Source of the DNA: Rhizobium sp. C4
GTDB lineage: Bacteria > Pseudomonadota > Alphaproteobacteria > Rhizobiales > Rhizobiaceae
Length of the DNA: 64,000 nt
Direction: 5' to 3'
NCBI RefSeq assembly: GCF_021026315.1
Contig: NZ_JAJNCX010000004.1
Span: forward strand, 62,001 to 126,000
The position numbers were made by a program, and so were the translations under genes. Shown in pieces: positions 7,551 to 19,014 of this stretch. The notes under the pieces are model-generated. The model was given only the letters and a program-made list of their open reading frames with translations, was not told the origin of the DNA and made no database searches. Within the stretch, counting starts at the first letter, position 1. The number at the start of each line of letters is the position of its first letter.

Positions 7551-7973
7551 ATGATCCGCTTCCTGTCGAATTCGGTGAACAGGATCGATGCCAAGGGGCG
7601 CGTCTCGGTGCCCGCGAGCTTCCGTTCCATTCTTGCTTCGGCGGATGTGCAGGATCTCTATTGTTTCCAGGACTTTGTGTTTCCGGCGATCAGCGTTGGT
7701 GGCCCCGAGCTGCTGACGCGCCTCGAAAAGCGGATCGAGGTGGCGGACCCATTCTCGCCGGAAGCCAATCGGATGTCGCTGCTGGTTCATGGTGGCGGCG
7801 TCTTCATGCGGCTCGATCAGGAGGGGCGGTTGATGGTCACGGACTTCATCCGCAGCTTCACGGGCATTACCGATCACGTCGCCTTTGTGGGGCGAGGGGA
7901 TCATTTCCAGTTGTGGCAGCCGGAGGCGTGGGAAGCTGCGCAGAAGGCGGCCCGCGAGGGGCTGGGGCGCTGA
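7551..7973 (+). CDS. mraZ: Transcriptional regulator MraZ
   Basis: This 140-aa protein is made of two MraZ/AbrB-like (SpoVT-like) half domains, the first with [18 protein letters not shown] near residues 11-28. It is the first gene of the dcw cluster. MraZ forms a ring-shaped oligomer that binds direct TGGGN repeats in its own promoter and represses the operon. ATG 7551 is chosen over an in-frame TTG at 7539 because MIRFLSN is the usual N-terminus. rsmH follows after 38 bp. Confidence 0.95.
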   Translation: MIRFLSNSVNRIDAKGRVSVPASFRSILASADVQDLYCFQDFVFPAISVGGPELLTRLEKRIEVADPFSPEANRMSLLVHGGGVFMRLDQEGRLMVTDFIRSFTGITDHVAFVGRGDHFQLWQPEAWEAAQKAAREGLGR

Positions 7974-8011
7974 CGCTGACAAGGCAAGGCCCCGCGACGA
8001 GGGGATATTTC

Positions 8012-9028
8012 ATGTCGGTGGACGAGTTTGACGGCGTTCACGGGGACGGCTGTCCGCATATCCCGGTCATGCTGCCGGAAGTTCTGGCTGCGCTCGCGGT
8101 TCAGCCGGGGCAGGTTGTTCTTGATGGCACGTTCGGTGCAGGCGGCTACACGTCCGCGATCCTGGGTGCGGGCGCACGCGTGATCGCGCTCGACCGTGAT
8201 CCGAATGCGATTGCTGGCGGCAAGGCTCTGGTCGAAAAGTCGGCTGGCGCGCTGACGCTCGTCCATTCGCGTTTCTCCGATCTGGCGGCGCATGCGCCGG
8301 CCGAGGGGCTTGATGGCGTGGTGCTCGACATCGGTGTTTCCTCCATGCAGATCGACGAGGCCGAGCGCGGTTTCTCGTTCCAGCGGAACGGGCCGCTCGA
8401 CATGCGCATGTCGTCAGCGGGCGTCAGTGCGGCCGATGTCGTCAATCGCGCCAAGGTTGGCGATCTGATCCGCATCTTCGGCTTTCTCGGTGAGGAAAAG
8501 CAGGCGGGGCGCATTGCCCGCGCCATCGAAAAGCGCCGAGCTGAGAAGCCGTTCGAGACGACGCGCGATCTGGCAGGTCTCATCGAGATCGTGACCCCGC
8601 GCAAGGCCAAGGACAAGATCCATCCGGCGACCCGTGTCTTCCAGGCGCTGCGCGTTTTCGTCAACGATGAACTGGGCGAACTCGCCAAGGCGCTGTTTGC
8701 GGCCGAAGCGAGCCTGAAGCCCGGCGGGCGTCTCGTCGTCGTCACCTTCCATTCGCTCGAGGACCGGATCGTCAAGCGCTTCTTTTCCGACCGTTCCGGC
8801 AAGGCTGCGGGCTCGCGGCATCTGCCGCAGGTGCATGACAAGCCGTCTCATTTCGATCTCGTCTACAAATCGGCGCTGCAGGCGAGCGATGCGGAGGCGG
8901 AGGTCAATCCGCGCGCCCGCTCCGCCAAGCTTCGCGCCGGCATTCGTACCACTGCTGCGGCCGGCCCTGCCGACATGGCGATCTTCGATCTGCCTGATCT
9001 GGCAAGTCTTGCAAAACTGGGGAGCTGA
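8012..9028 (+). CDS. rsmH: 16S rRNA (cytosine1402-N4)-methyltransferase RsmH
   Basis: This 338-aa class I methyltransferase modifies C1402 in the ribosomal decoding site. Family motifs are [10 protein letters not shown] near the start, [17 protein letters not shown] (SAM loop), [18 protein letters not shown] and LDMRMS, then [12 protein letters not shown]. The open frame extends upstream to 7364, but that part is the mraZ region in another frame; the real start is ATG 8012. Formerly mraW, it sits in its standard dcw position between mraZ and ftsL. Confidence 0.96.
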   Translation: MSVDEFDGVHGDGCPHIPVMLPEVLAALAVQPGQVVLDGTFGAGGYTSAILGAGARVIALDRDPNAIAGGKALVEKSAGALTLVHSRFSDLAAHAPAEGLDGVVLDIGVSSMQIDEAERGFSFQRNGPLDMRMSSAGVSAADVVNRAKVGDLIRIFGFLGEEKQAGRIARAIEKRRAEKPFETTRDLAGLIEIVTPRKAKDKIHPATRVFQALRVFVNDELGELAKALFAAEASLKPGGRLVVVTFHSLEDRIVKRFFSDRSGKAAGSRHLPQVHDKPSHFDLVYKSALQASDAEAEVNPRARSAKLRAGIRTTAAAGPADMAIFDLPDLASLAKLGS

Positions 9029-9034
9029 CCGTCC

Positions 9035-9475
9035 ATGTTTCGCACATTCGATATCATCTTGATCGTGATCATGACGGTGGCGGCGACGATCACCTATTCG
9101 ATCAAGCACAAGGCCGAGACGGTGCTTGACGATGTTCACAGGCTCGATGCGGAGATCAAGCTGGAGAAGGATACGATCGATCTGCTGAAGGCCGACTGGG
9201 CGCTGGCGACGCAGCCGAACCGGCTGGCGCGGCTGGCCGACACGTTCAAGGGCGATCTCAAGCTGCAGCAGACGGATTCCAACCAGATCATCCAGCCGAA
9301 GGAGCTGCCGATGCTGAAGGCGGAAGTCGGGCTGGCTGACGCAGAGGCGGCAGGTCTTGCTCCGGATGCGCGCAAGACCGACGAGGTGGTCAGGCCCGCG
9401 CCTGCCAAGCGCGATACGGCCAAGGCTCCCTCAACCAAGACAGATACTATCAAGACCGGATCGGTGAAGCGCTGA
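9035..9475 (+). CDS. ftsL: Cell division protein FtsL
   Basis: This 146-aa bitopic protein has a short cytoplasmic tail, a transmembrane helix (IILIVIMTVAATITY, about residues 7-21), then a periplasmic coiled coil (residues about 25-75, with LDAEIKLEKDTIDLLKADW) and a Pro/Lys/Thr-rich tail. FtsL joins FtsB and FtsQ and helps activate FtsWI. It sits between rsmH (6 bp upstream) and ftsI (start overlaps the FtsL stop as TGATG). Sequence identity in FtsL is always low, so position and topology carry the call. Confidence 0.85.
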   Translation: MFRTFDIILIVIMTVAATITYSIKHKAETVLDDVHRLDAEIKLEKDTIDLLKADWALATQPNRLARLADTFKGDLKLQQTDSNQIIQPKELPMLKAEVGLADAEAAGLAPDARKTDEVVRPAPAKRDTAKAPSTKTDTIKTGSVKR

Positions 9476-11229
9476 TGTCATTCCTGTCCCGCATCATGAA
9501 CATCAAGAGCAAGGCGCACTTTTCTGCGACGCCTCGCGGAGCGCGTCGTGCCAATGATGGCAAGGCCCGTTTCGAGGGTACGCTCAAGCGTTCGGGTGCG
9601 CAGGCCAAGAGCCGCGTCGGCATCATTTTCGCCGGCTTTACGGTCGCCTATGTGATCATCGGCGGGCGACTGGTCGAGTATGGCATGGCGAAGCCCGAGA
9701 CGGTGTCCAGCATCATGCCGTCGGACAACCTTCTGGCCTCGCGTCCCGATCTTCTGGATCGCAACGGCCAGGTTCTGGCGACCGACATCCGCACCGTCTC
9801 GCTCTACGCCGAACCGTCCAAGATCATCGATCCGGACGAGGCGCTGGAGGAGCTCTCCAGTGTATTGCCCGATCTCGATGCCAAGTCGACCTATCGCAAG
9901 CTTTCCTCCAAGAGCCATTTCCAGTGGCTGCGCCGCCAGCTGACGCCACGCCAGCAGAGCCAGATCCTGGCGCTCGGCATTCCCGGCATCGGTTTCCGGC
10001 CCGAGAAGCGCCGCTTCTATCCCGGCGGCTCCATCGCCTCGCATGTTCTGGGCCTCGTCAATATCGACAACCGCGGCATTGCCGGCATGGAGAAATATGT
10101 CGACAGCCAGGGGCTTGCCGATCTCGCTGCCGTCGGCATGACGAATGATGCCAAGTTGGAGCCGGTCAAGCTGTCGATCGACCTGCGCGTCCAGAATGCG
10201 CTGCATGATGTTCTGGTCGACGGGATGCAGCGCTATCAGGGGATCGGCGCGGGTGGCGTCGTTCTCAACGCGCATACCGGCGAGGTCATGGCTCTGGCCT
10301 CTTACCCGGATTTCGATCCGAATGATCCGACCCATGCGCTCGACCCCGATCGCCTGAACCGCGTTTCGGCCGGCACCTATGAAATGGGCTCGACCTTCAA
10401 GGCCTTCACCATCGCCATGGGTCTCGACTATGGCACGATGACGCTGGGAACGACCTTCGACGCCACCAAGCCGCTCTATATCGGTGGCTTCACCATCCAT
10501 GACTTTCACGGCACGCGCCGCGTTCTGACGGTTGATGAAGTGTTCGTGCATTCCTCGAACATTGGTGCCGCCCGCATGGCGGATTCCGTTGGGATCGACG
10601 CGCACAAGGCGTTTCTTCAGCGCATGGGCCTCTTGACCCGCATGGACACCGAACTTCCTGAAGTGGCAACGCCTTCGCAGCCGCGCGTCTGGAAACGCAT
10701 CAATTCGATGACCATTGCCTATGGTCACGGTGTGGCAACGACTCCGCTGCAGACGGCTGTGGCTGGCGCGGCCCTGGTCAACGGCGGCTACCTTATCGAG
10801 CCGACCTTCCTGCCGCGGACGCGGACGGAAGCGGACAAGATTGCCGTCAAGGTGGTCAAGGATACGACGGTCCGCGATATGCGCAAACTGTTCCGCGACA
10901 ACGTGGTTCAGTCCGTCGGTTCCGGCAAACAGGCCGGCGTTCCGGGCTTCGATGTCGGCGGAAAGACCGGAACGGCTGAAAAGCTCGTCCGTGGACGTTA
11001 TGTCAACGGCCACAACTTCAACGCCTTCCTGTCTGCCTTCCCGATGAGCGATCCGCAATATGTGGTTCTGGTCTTTATCGACGATCCGCGCACCGGCGAG
11101 CATAATTCCAATCTTGCCGGCAATACCGCGACCCCGATGGTCGGCCGGGTCATTGGCCGGATTGCGCCACTTCTGGGCGTTCAGCCGAAATTTGGCCCAG
11201 ATGGATCGGCAACGCTCGTTTCATATTAA
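9475..11229 (+). CDS. ftsI: Peptidoglycan DD-transpeptidase FtsI (PBP3)
   Basis: This 584-aa class B penicillin-binding protein is the septal transpeptidase. It has a basic cytoplasmic tail, one membrane anchor (about residues 48-65), a pedestal domain and the transpeptidase domain with all three active-site motifs: STFK (Ser306-Lys309), SSN (360-362) and KTG (497-499). It cross-links peptide stems of new septal peptidoglycan in complex with FtsW, encoded further down the cluster. The start overlaps the ftsL stop by one base. Confidence 0.96.
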   Translation: MSFLSRIMNIKSKAHFSATPRGARRANDGKARFEGTLKRSGAQAKSRVGIIFAGFTVAYVIIGGRLVEYGMAKPETVSSIMPSDNLLASRPDLLDRNGQVLATDIRTVSLYAEPSKIIDPDEALEELSSVLPDLDAKSTYRKLSSKSHFQWLRRQLTPRQQSQILALGIPGIGFRPEKRRFYPGGSIASHVLGLVNIDNRGIAGMEKYVDSQGLADLAAVGMTNDAKLEPVKLSIDLRVQNALHDVLVDGMQRYQGIGAGGVVLNAHTGEVMALASYPDFDPNDPTHALDPDRLNRVSAGTYEMGSTFKAFTIAMGLDYGTMTLGTTFDATKPLYIGGFTIHDFHGTRRVLTVDEVFVHSSNIGAARMADSVGIDAHKAFLQRMGLLTRMDTELPEVATPSQPRVWKRINSMTIAYGHGVATTPLQTAVAGAALVNGGYLIEPTFLPRTRTEADKIAVKVVKDTTVRDMRKLFRDNVVQSVGSGKQAGVPGFDVGGKTGTAEKLVRGRYVNGHNFNAFLSAFPMSDPQYVVLVFIDDPRTGEHNSNLAGNTATPMVGRVIGRIAPLLGVQPKFGPDGSATLVSY

Positions 11230-11290
11230 TATAGGGCGAATACCCGATTCGAGGCGTCCGGACGGCGGGCGTGAAAGGCGAATATCATCG

Positions 11291-12754
11291 ATGAAGCTTC
11301 GTGACCTCGCAGGTTCAGACTTTCCGGAAATCGATGCATTGCTTGCGGGCTCTGCCGGAGACGTTCGAGTAACATCCATCACTGCCGACAGCCGTCAGGT
11401 GGCCCATGGCGCACTTTTCGTGGCGATCGCAGGCTCCAAGGCCGATGGCTCGACCTTTGCGGGTGAGGCTGTGACCAAGGGCGCTAGCGCCATCGTCATT
11501 TCCCGCAATGCCTCCTTCGAGGCGTCCGTGCCGGTTCTGAAAGTGGACGAGCCGCGCCGTTTCCTGTCGCTGGCCGCCGCGCGCTTTTTCGGTGCCCAGC
11601 CGGCAGTCATGACCGCGGTCACAGGAACGGCCGGCAAGACATCCGTTGCCTCCTTCACCCGCCAGATATGGGCGCATGCCGGATTTGCAGCGGCCATGAT
11701 CGGAACGACGGGTGTCATCGCTCCCGGTCGCACGGATTACGGCACGCTGACGACGCCGGACCCGGTGTCGCTGCACAAGCTTCTGGCCGAACTGTCGCGC
11801 GAGGGCGTGACGCATGCCGCCATGGAAGCCTCCAGCCATGGTCTCGATCAGCATCGGCTTGACGGCGTCAAGCTGGCCGCGGCGGCCTTCACCAATCTCG
11901 GCCGCGATCACATGGACTACCATCCGACGATCGAGCACTATCTCGCCTCCAAGATGCGGCTGTTCAGCCTGCTGCCGAAAGGCGCGCCGGCGGTGATCTT
12001 TTCCGATGATCCCTATTCGCTGCATGCCATCGAAGCGGCGGGCCGCGCCGGCTGCGAAGTGCTGACGGTGGGCCGCAAGGGAACCTTCCTGACTCTGAAG
12101 CGTGTCGAGCATTTCCGTCACAAGCAGACGGCCGAGATCCATTGCGGCGCCGATATCTACGAAGTCGATATCCCGCTCGCCGGTGATTTCCAGGTCGCCA
12201 ATGCGCTGGTTGCCGCTGGTCTTGCCATGTCGACCGGGGTCAGCCCGGCGGCAGTGATGGCGGCGCTTGGCAAGCTGGTCGGAGCATCGGGCCGGCTTGA
12301 GCTGGTTGGCCACACGGTCGATGGCGCGCTTGCCTATGTCGACTATGCCCACAAGCCTGAAGCGCTGGAGAATGTGCTGACCTCGGTTCGTCCGTTCACG
12401 ACGGGCCGCGTCATCGTCGTCTTCGGTTGCGGCGGCGACCGCGACAAGGGCAAGCGGCCGCTGATGGGCGAGATCGCCTCTCGGCTTGCCGATGTCGTCA
12501 TCGTCACGGATGACAATCCGCGTTCGGAAGTGCCGTCGGTCATCCGTTCGGAGATCATGGCATCGGCGCCCGGCGCGCTGGAAATCGGCGACCGCGCGGA
12601 GGCAATTCGCACCGCCTGCGGCATGCTGAAATCCGGGGATACGCTGATTGTCGCCGGCAAGGGACATGAAGAAGGCCAGATCGTCGGGGACAAGGTGCTG
12701 CCGTTCTCGGATCAGGCCGAGATCGACAAGGCTTTGGGAGGAATGCAGGCTTGA
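11291..12754 (+). CDS. murE: UDP-MurNAc-tripeptide ligase MurE
   Basis: This 487-aa protein is a three-domain Mur ligase. The ATP loop is TGTAGKTS, and the DDNPR motif near the C-terminus marks the meso-diaminopimelate-adding type. It adds meso-DAP to UDP-MurNAc-L-Ala-D-Glu in the cytoplasm. ATG 11291 is chosen: the frame stays open to 11060 but only as overlap with ftsI. The murF start (TTG) overlaps its stop. Confidence 0.96.
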   Translation: MKLRDLAGSDFPEIDALLAGSAGDVRVTSITADSRQVAHGALFVAIAGSKADGSTFAGEAVTKGASAIVISRNASFEASVPVLKVDEPRRFLSLAAARFFGAQPAVMTAVTGTAGKTSVASFTRQIWAHAGFAAAMIGTTGVIAPGRTDYGTLTTPDPVSLHKLLAELSREGVTHAAMEASSHGLDQHRLDGVKLAAAAFTNLGRDHMDYHPTIEHYLASKMRLFSLLPKGAPAVIFSDDPYSLHAIEAAGRAGCEVLTVGRKGTFLTLKRVEHFRHKQTAEIHCGADIYEVDIPLAGDFQVANALVAAGLAMSTGVSPAAVMAALGKLVGASGRLELVGHTVDGALAYVDYAHKPEALENVLTSVRPFTTGRVIVVFGCGGDRDKGKRPLMGEIASRLADVVIVTDDNPRSEVPSVIRSEIMASAPGALEIGDRAEAIRTACGMLKSGDTLIVAGKGHEEGQIVGDKVLPFSDQAEIDKALGGMQA

Positions 12755-14184
12755 CCACTCTCTGGACGTCCGATGAGCTCGTCAGCGCGATGCATGGCAG
12801 GCCGTTTGGCTCGCTGCCCGCTGGCGTCACCGGCATTTCCATCGACAGCCGTTCCATCGGCAAGGGTGAGGCCTTCTTCGCCATCAAGGGCGACCGGGTG
12901 GACGGGCATGACTATGCCTCGGTCGCCGCTGCCAATGGTGCTGCGCTGCTGGTCGTCAGCGAGGCGAAGCTGCCGGCGCTGGGGCGCGTAACGACGCCGA
13001 TGATCGTGGTCGATGACGTGCTCGCGGGCCTTGAACGCCTCGGTCGTGCCGCTCGGCTGCGCTCGGCGGCCAAGGTGATCGCGGTCACGGGGTCCGTCGG
13101 CAAGACGACGACCAAGGAAATGCTGCGCAAGGCGCTGGAATCCTCCGGCACGGTCCACGCCTCCGTCGCCTCGTTCAACAATCACTGGGGCGTGCCGCTG
13201 ACGCTTGCCCGCATGCCGAAGGATGTCGACTACGGCATCTTCGAAATCGGCATGAACCATCCGGGCGAAATCCGCGCCCTGGTGTCGATGGTGCGGCCGG
13301 ACATTGCGATCATCACGACGGTCGCAGGCGCGCATCTCGGCAATTTCCGCTCCATTGAAGAAATCGCCTATGCCAAGTCGGAAATCCTCGAAGGCATCGA
13401 GGTCGATGGTCATGCGATCCTCAATCGCGATATCGAACAGTTTCCGATCCTCGAAAAGGTGGCGATCGAGAACCGCGTCGCGCATATCCACACGTTCGGC
13501 AACAATGCGCGTGCCGATTTCCGCCTTGCGGAGTTCAACGGCCATCCGACGAGTTCGAATCTCTGGGCCGTCATCGGCGGACGGACGATCGAAGTGACGA
13601 TCGGCGCGCCCGGTCGGCATATTGCCGAAAATGCGCTGGCAGTCCTCGGTGCGGTGTCGCTCGCCGGCGCCGATCTCGATCGCGCGGCCGAAGCGCTTGC
13701 CTCCTTCACGCCGGAAAAGGGCAGGGGCCAGCGGCATATCCTGTCGCTCGGCGAGGGCAAGGGCATGTTCACGCTGATCGACGAAAGCTATAATGCCAAT
13801 CCTGCCTCCATGCGTGCGGCGATCGGCCTGCTTGCGGGCACGCCGGCAACGGGCGAGGGGCGGCAGATTGCCGTTCTCGGCGACATGCTGGAAATGGGTG
13901 AAAATTCGCCCGCCATTCACGGCAATCTGGCACAACCGCTGCGGCAGGCCGGCATCAAGCATCTGTGGCTTGCAGGGCGCGACATGCGCATGCTTGCCGA
14001 AGCCATGTCGGGTTCGGCCGACGTTGCCTATAGGAAGACTGCCGAAGAGCTTGCAGACTATGCGGTTTCTCATGTATCCGACGGCGATGTGCTGGTCGTC
14101 AAATCGTCGCTGGGGACAGGATTCGGCAAGATCACGGCGGCCCTTCTCAATGCATTCCAGCCTGCAAACGCGGCTGGGGTCTGA
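12751..14184 (+). CDS. murF: UDP-MurNAc-tripeptide:D-Ala-D-Ala ligase MurF
   Basis: This 477-aa Mur ligase has the nucleotide loop [14 protein letters not shown] near residue 110, the [12 protein letters not shown] motif, and [11 protein letters not shown] in the C-terminal half, which is typical of MurF. It adds D-Ala-D-Ala (made by DdlB) to complete the UDP-MurNAc-pentapeptide. The start is TTG 12751, whose TTGA overlaps the murE stop; GGAG about 10 bp upstream supports it. Confidence 0.95.
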   Translation: MTTLWTSDELVSAMHGRPFGSLPAGVTGISIDSRSIGKGEAFFAIKGDRVDGHDYASVAAANGAALLVVSEAKLPALGRVTTPMIVVDDVLAGLERLGRAARLRSAAKVIAVTGSVGKTTTKEMLRKALESSGTVHASVASFNNHWGVPLTLARMPKDVDYGIFEIGMNHPGEIRALVSMVRPDIAIITTVAGAHLGNFRSIEEIAYAKSEILEGIEVDGHAILNRDIEQFPILEKVAIENRVAHIHTFGNNARADFRLAEFNGHPTSSNLWAVIGGRTIEVTIGAPGRHIAENALAVLGAVSLAGADLDRAAEALASFTPEKGRGQRHILSLGEGKGMFTLIDESYNANPASMRAAIGLLAGTPATGEGRQIAVLGDMLEMGENSPAIHGNLAQPLRQAGIKHLWLAGRDMRMLAEAMSGSADVAYRKTAEELADYAVSHVSDGDVLVVKSSLGTGFGKITAALLNAFQPANAAGV

Positions 14185-14208
14185 CAACTTTAATTAGAAA
14201 GAGCCGCT

Positions 14209-15309
14209 ATGCTGATCTGGCTTGTGGAACTGTCGCATCATATCCAGTTTTTCAATCTGTTCCGCTACATCACCTTCAGAGCCGGCGCAGCCCTCTTCAC
14301 CTCCGCCTTCATCGTTTTCCTCTTCGGTCCGCGCATCATCGCTTCCTTGCGCATTCGCCAGGGCAAGGGCCAGCCGATCCGTGCTGACGGACCGCAGACG
14401 CATTTCAAGAAGGCCGGCACGCCGACCATGGGCGGCCTCATGATTCTCGCCGGCATCGTCGTTTCTTCGCTGCTGTGGGCGGATCTGTCGAATGTCTATG
14501 TCGTCTCGACGCTGCTGGTCACGCTCGGCTTTGGCGCGATCGGCTTCTATGACGACTATCTCAAGGTCACGAAGCAGTCGGACAAGGGCTTTTCCGGCAA
14601 GGCGCGCCTTGGCATCGAATTCGTGATCGCCGGCATCGCAGTCTATTTCATGATGCGCTCGGCAATGGCGTCTGCGCCGAACGGCTCGATCATCGGGACC
14701 TCGATCGCCTTTCCCTTCTTCAAGGACTTCTTCGTCAATCTCGGCATGTTCTTCGTGCTCTTCGGCGGCTTCGTCATCGTCGGCGCCGGCAATGCCGTGA
14801 ACCTGACAGATGGCCTCGACGGGCTCGCCATCGTGCCGGTGATGATTGCGTCTGCCTCCTTCGGCGTGATTGCCTATCTGGCCGGCAATGCGGTCTTCGC
14901 GAACTACCTGCAGATCAACTTCGTGCCCGGCACGGGTGAACTTGCCGTCATCATGGGCGCGGTCATCGGGGCGGGCCTCGGCTTCCTCTGGTTCAACGCG
15001 CCGCCGGCGGCCATCTTCATGGGCGACACCGGCTCGCTCGCACTCGGCGGCATGATCGGCACGGTGGCTGTTGCCACCAAGCACGAGATCGTCATGGCGA
15101 TCATCGGCGGTCTCTTCGTCATGGAGACGCTGTCGGTCATCATCCAGGTCTTCTGGTTCAAGCGGACCGGCCGGCGCGTCTTCCTGATGGCGCCGATCCA
15201 CCACCATTTCGAAAAGCTCGGCTGGACGGAAAGCCAGGTCGTGATCCGCTTCTGGATCATCGCCGTCGGCCTTGCCATGGTCGGCCTTGCCACGCTCAAG
15301 CTCAGGTAA
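14209..15309 (+). CDS. mraY: Phospho-MurNAc-pentapeptide transferase MraY
   Basis: This 366-aa integral membrane enzyme has about ten transmembrane helices. It transfers phospho-MurNAc-pentapeptide to undecaprenyl phosphate, giving lipid I. Conserved motifs are [19 protein letters not shown] with the DD pair, [10 protein letters not shown] and [12 protein letters not shown], then [11 protein letters not shown] with the histidine triad. All metal-binding and catalytic residues of the family are visible. It lies 24 bp after murF and 6 bp before murD. Confidence 0.97.
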   Translation: MLIWLVELSHHIQFFNLFRYITFRAGAALFTSAFIVFLFGPRIIASLRIRQGKGQPIRADGPQTHFKKAGTPTMGGLMILAGIVVSSLLWADLSNVYVVSTLLVTLGFGAIGFYDDYLKVTKQSDKGFSGKARLGIEFVIAGIAVYFMMRSAMASAPNGSIIGTSIAFPFFKDFFVNLGMFFVLFGGFVIVGAGNAVNLTDGLDGLAIVPVMIASASFGVIAYLAGNAVFANYLQINFVPGTGELAVIMGAVIGAGLGFLWFNAPPAAIFMGDTGSLALGGMIGTVAVATKHEIVMAIIGGLFVMETLSVIIQVFWFKRTGRRVFLMAPIHHHFEKLGWTESQVVIRFWIIAVGLAMVGLATLKLR

Positions 15310-15315
15310 TTTGCC

Positions 15316-16707
15316 ATGATGCCGGTCACTTCACTCGGCGGCCGAAAGGTCGCCCTTTTCGGGCTAGGCGGTTCCGGCCTTGCGACGGCGCAGGCGCTGA
15401 TGGCGGGCGGCGCGGATGTGACCGCGTGGGATGACAATCCTGCCAGCGTCGAGAAGGCGAAGGCGGCGGGCATTGCGACCGCCGATCTCCATGGCATCGA
15501 CTGGAAGGTGATGGATTGCTTCGTGCTGTCGCCCGGGGTGCCGCTGACACATCCGAAGCCCCACTGGACGGTCGATCTGGCGCATGCCGCCGGCGTCGAG
15601 ATCATCGGCGATGTCGAGCTCTTCGTGCGCGAGCGCATCCGGCTTTCGCCCGATTGCCCCTTCATCGCGATCACCGGCACGAACGGCAAATCGACGACGA
15701 CGGCGCTGATCGCCCATATCCTGAAATCGTCGGGCCGCGATACGCAGCTCGGCGGCAATATCGGGACGGCGGTTCTGACGCTCGCTCCGCCGGCAGCCAA
15801 TCGTTTCTATGTGGTCGAGTGCTCGTCCTATCAGATCGATCTGGCACCCTCGATCAATCCGTCCGCCGGCATCCTGCTCAACCTGACTCCCGACCATCTC
15901 GATCGTCACGGCACGATGCAGCATTATGCGGATGTGAAGGAACGGCTGGTCGCGGGTAGCAAAAACGCCATTGTCGGCGTCGATGATAGCTATTGCAGCC
16001 AGATTGCCGACCGCATCGAGCGCGCAGGCGTGGCCGTGACGCGTATTTCGCGGCGGCTGGCGCTGAAGGATGGTATCTTCGCCGATGGCAGCCGCATCCT
16101 GAGGGCGGAAGCTGGCCAGGTCTCCGAGCTTCTGGACCTCAAGGGCGTCGAAACGCTCCGCGGCGGGCACAATGCCCAGAACGCGGCTGCGGCCATTGGT
16201 GCCTGCCTTGCCGTTGGCGTCAGCCTTGACGACATTCGCGCCGGCATCCGCTCCTTCCCGGGTCTCAATCATCGCATGCAGCCGGTCGGCAAGCGTGACC
16301 ACGTCACCTTCGTCAACGATTCCAAGGCGACGAATGCCGAAGCCGCAGCGCCCGCGCTGTCGAGCTATGATCGGATCTACTGGATTGCCGGCGGCCTGCC
16401 GAAGGAGGGCGGGATCACCGCGCTTCAGCCGCTCTTCTCGAAGATCGCCAAGGCCTATCTCATTGGGGAGGCTGCGCCGCAATTCGCCGCGACGCTCGGC
16501 GAGGCGGTGCCTTACGAGATTTCCGGCACGCTGGACCTGGCGATCGCGCATGCGGCGAAGGATGCAGCGGAAGACAAGACCGGCCCTGTGGCGGTCATGC
16601 TTTCCCCGGCTTGCGCAAGCTTCGACCAGTACAAGAATTTTGAGGTCCGTGGTGATTCGTTCGTTGCGATCGTGTCCGGCCTCAATGGCATCACGATGCT
16701 GGTTTGA
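15316..16707 (+). CDS. murD: UDP-MurNAc-L-alanine:D-glutamate ligase MurD
   Basis: This 463-aa protein has an N-terminal Rossmann-like domain ([18 protein letters not shown]), the ATP loop [29 protein letters not shown], and the C-terminal [10 protein letters not shown] motif typical of MurD. It adds D-Glu to UDP-MurNAc-L-Ala. A long open frame on the opposite strand (15364-18411) is only a high-GC shadow of murD, ftsW and murG. The start is ATG 15316 (or 15319). Confidence 0.96.
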   Translation: MMPVTSLGGRKVALFGLGGSGLATAQALMAGGADVTAWDDNPASVEKAKAAGIATADLHGIDWKVMDCFVLSPGVPLTHPKPHWTVDLAHAAGVEIIGDVELFVRERIRLSPDCPFIAITGTNGKSTTTALIAHILKSSGRDTQLGGNIGTAVLTLAPPAANRFYVVECSSYQIDLAPSINPSAGILLNLTPDHLDRHGTMQHYADVKERLVAGSKNAIVGVDDSYCSQIADRIERAGVAVTRISRRLALKDGIFADGSRILRAEAGQVSELLDLKGVETLRGGHNAQNAAAAIGACLAVGVSLDDIRAGIRSFPGLNHRMQPVGKRDHVTFVNDSKATNAEAAAPALSSYDRIYWIAGGLPKEGGITALQPLFSKIAKAYLIGEAAPQFAATLGEAVPYEISGTLDLAIAHAAKDAAEDKTGPVAVMLSPACASFDQYKNFEVRGDSFVAIVSGLNGITMLV

Positions 16708-16728
16708 GCACAGCGGGAGATCGGTCGA

Positions 16729-17883
16729 ATGGTAAGCCGCGCGGACAGGGGTAGGGTTGCAGACTGGTTCTGGACGATCGACCGGTATTTTCTGTTCGTC
16801 TTCGTTCTGCTGATGGGCATCGGCTTCATGCTGTCCTTCGCGGCCTCTCCGGCCGTGGCCGAGCGCATCGGGGCCGGAGAATTCCACTTTGTCACCAAGC
16901 ATGCGGAATTCCTGCTGCCGGCGCTCGCGGTGATGATCGGCTTTTCCTTCATGACGCCGAAGACGGTGCGGCGCACCGCGGTGATCATGCTGATCATCTC
17001 GCTGACGCTCATGGTGCTGGTTCTCTTCATCGGTGTTGAAGTGAAGGGTTCGCGGCGCTGGATCTCGCTCGGGCCGCTCGGCATCCAGGCCTCCGAATTC
17101 ATGAAGCCCGCCTTCATCGTGGTCTGCGCCTGGCTGTTTGCCGAGCATCAGAAACAGCCTGAAATTCCGGGCAATCTCTTCGCCATCCTGCTCTACGGCA
17201 TCGTCGTGGCACTTCTTGTTGCCGAGCCCGACCTTGGGCAGACGATCCTGACGACCTCGGTCTGGGGCGGCATGTTCTTCATGGCCGGTATGCCGTGGCT
17301 GTGGATCACGCTTCTGGCGATCTTCGCAGTCGGTGGTTTGACGTCGGCTTACGTCCTCTTGCCGCACGTGGCGGCGCGTATCGACAAGTTCCTGACCGGC
17401 GAGGGCGATACGTTCCAGGTCGATACCGCCCGTCAGGCGATCTTTCGCGGCGGCTGGTTCGGTCAGGGGCCGGGCGAGGGGCAGATGAAGAAGATCATCC
17501 CCGACGCCCATACCGACTTCGTCTTCTCCGTGGCGGCGGAAGAATTCGGCATTATCTTCTGCATGGCGCTGGTTGCGCTCTTTGCCTTCATCGTGATGCG
17601 CGGTCTGTCGATTGCCTATCGCGAGAAGGACCCGTTCAACCGTTTCGCCATTTCCGGTCTGGTGCTGCAGTTCGGCATCCAGTCCTTCATCAACATCGGG
17701 GTCAATCTCGAGCTGCTGCCGGCAAAGGGCATGACGCTGCCCTTCATCTCCTATGGCGGCTCGTCGATGATCGCGATCTGTATCACGGCCGGTTTCATCC
17801 TGGCGTTGACGCGGCACAGGCCCGAGACGCGCTCTCGCGAGCGCCGCCTGTTCAGCATCGCCCATGGTCATCCCGCCGAGTGA
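16729..17883 (+). CDS. ftsW: Septal peptidoglycan polymerase FtsW
   Basis: This 384-aa SEDS-family glycosyltransferase has about ten transmembrane helices. Typical stretches are GSRRWISLGPLGIQASEFMK, AEPDLGQTILT and LPAKGMTLPFISYGGSS. It polymerises lipid II at the septum together with FtsI. The putative catalytic Asp lies in the AEPDLGQ region or the later periplasmic loop. It is followed six bases later by murG. Confidence 0.96.
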   Translation: MVSRADRGRVADWFWTIDRYFLFVFVLLMGIGFMLSFAASPAVAERIGAGEFHFVTKHAEFLLPALAVMIGFSFMTPKTVRRTAVIMLIISLTLMVLVLFIGVEVKGSRRWISLGPLGIQASEFMKPAFIVVCAWLFAEHQKQPEIPGNLFAILLYGIVVALLVAEPDLGQTILTTSVWGGMFFMAGMPWLWITLLAIFAVGGLTSAYVLLPHVAARIDKFLTGEGDTFQVDTARQAIFRGGWFGQGPGEGQMKKIIPDAHTDFVFSVAAEEFGIIFCMALVALFAFIVMRGLSIAYREKDPFNRFAISGLVLQFGIQSFINIGVNLELLPAKGMTLPFISYGGSSMIAICITAGFILALTRHRPETRSRERRLFSIAHGHPAE

Positions 17884-17889
17884 GGTTTT

Positions 17890-19014
17890 ATGAGCAAAGG
17901 CATCGTCATGCTGGCTGCCGGGGGAACCGGCGGTCATCTTTTCCCCGCAGAAGCGCTCGCGCATAGCCTGAAGGCGCGCGGCTATTCGGTTCATCTGGTG
18001 ACGGATTCGCGCGCCGAGCGTTATGCCGGCAAGTTCCCGGCCGATGAGATCCATATCGTGCCTTCGGCCACCATCGGCTCGAAGAACCCGATCGCCGTCG
18101 CCAAGGCGCTCTTCACGCTGTGGCAGGGGACGAACCAGGCCAAGGCACTGATGCGGCGCATCAAGCCGGTTGCCGTTGCGGGCTTCGGCGGCTACCCGAC
18201 CGTTCCGCCGCTTCTGGCGGCCTCGCGTCTCGGCCTGCCGACGATGATCCATGAGCAGAATGCCGTCATGGGGCGGGCCAACCGGATGCTGGCGCCGAAG
18301 GTCAAGGCGATTGCTGGCGGCTTCCTGCCCGAGACGGATGGGCAATATGCGTCGAAGACGGTGACGACCGGCAATCCGGTTCGTCCGGCCGTGCTCAAGG
18401 CGGCGGCGCATCCCTATGTGCCATCCGCAGGCTCAAGCCCGTTCAAGCTCGTCGTGTTCGGCGGGAGCCAGGGCGCGCAATTCTTCTCGACCGCCGTTCC
18501 GACAGCCGTCACGCTTCTGCTGGCTGAGCTCCAGCAGCGCCTCGTGATCACCCAGCAGGCGCGGCCTGAAGATGCCGAGGGCGTCAAGGCCTGTTATGCC
18601 AAGCTCGGGATCAATGCCGAGATTGCGCCCTTCTTCACCGACATGGCGGAGCGCATTGGTGCCGCGCATTTCGTCATCTGCCGTTCGGGCGCGTCCACCG
18701 TTTCGGAAATCGCGGTGATCGGGCGGCCGGCGCTCTTCGTGCCCTATCCGTTCGCGCTTGATCACGACCAGGCGGCCAATGCAGCCCTTCTGGTCGAAAA
18801 GGGCGGTGCGAGGGTCGTCCAGCAATCGAAGCTCTCTGCGGAGAAGCTGGCCGATGTGCTGAAGATTGCGATGGAACAGCCGATGCGGCTTCTCGAGACC
18901 GCCTATGCTGCGAAACAGGCGGGCAAACCTGATGCGGCGAACTTGCTTGCCGATCTCGTGGAGGCTATTGCGGCGGGCAAGACGGTTTCACAATTCAAGG
19001 GTCAGCGCACATGA
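17890..19014 (+). CDS. murG: UDP-GlcNAc:lipid I GlcNAc transferase MurG
   Basis: This 374-aa GT28 glycosyltransferase has the glycine-rich loop [16 protein letters not shown] near the N-terminus, [14 protein letters not shown] and [12 protein letters not shown], then [13 protein letters not shown] opening the second domain, and [14 protein letters not shown] for UDP-GlcNAc binding. It converts lipid I to lipid II on the inner face of the membrane. Its stop overlaps the murC ATG (ATGA, 19011-19014). Confidence 0.97.
   Translation: MSKGIVMLAAGGTGGHLFPAEALAHSLKARGYSVHLVTDSRAERYAGKFPADEIHIVPSATIGSKNPIAVAKALFTLWQGTNQAKALMRRIKPVAVAGFGGYPTVPPLLAASRLGLPTMIHEQNAVMGRANRMLAPKVKAIAGGFLPETDGQYASKTVTTGNPVRPAVLKAAAHPYVPSAGSSPFKLVVFGGSQGAQFFSTAVPTAVTLLLAELQQRLVITQQARPEDAEGVKACYAKLGINAEIAPFFTDMAERIGAAHFVICRSGASTVSEIAVIGRPALFVPYPFALDHDQAANAALLVEKGGARVVQQSKLSAEKLADVLKIAMEQPMRLLETAYAAKQAGKPDAANLLADLVEAIAAGKTVSQFKGQRT

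Noticed and set aside
15364-18411. A 1015-codon open frame on the minus strand
   Set aside because: It lies opposite murD, ftsW and murG, all of which are certain. Its translation is Arg/His/Asp-rich low-identity sequence typical of high-GC antisense frames.
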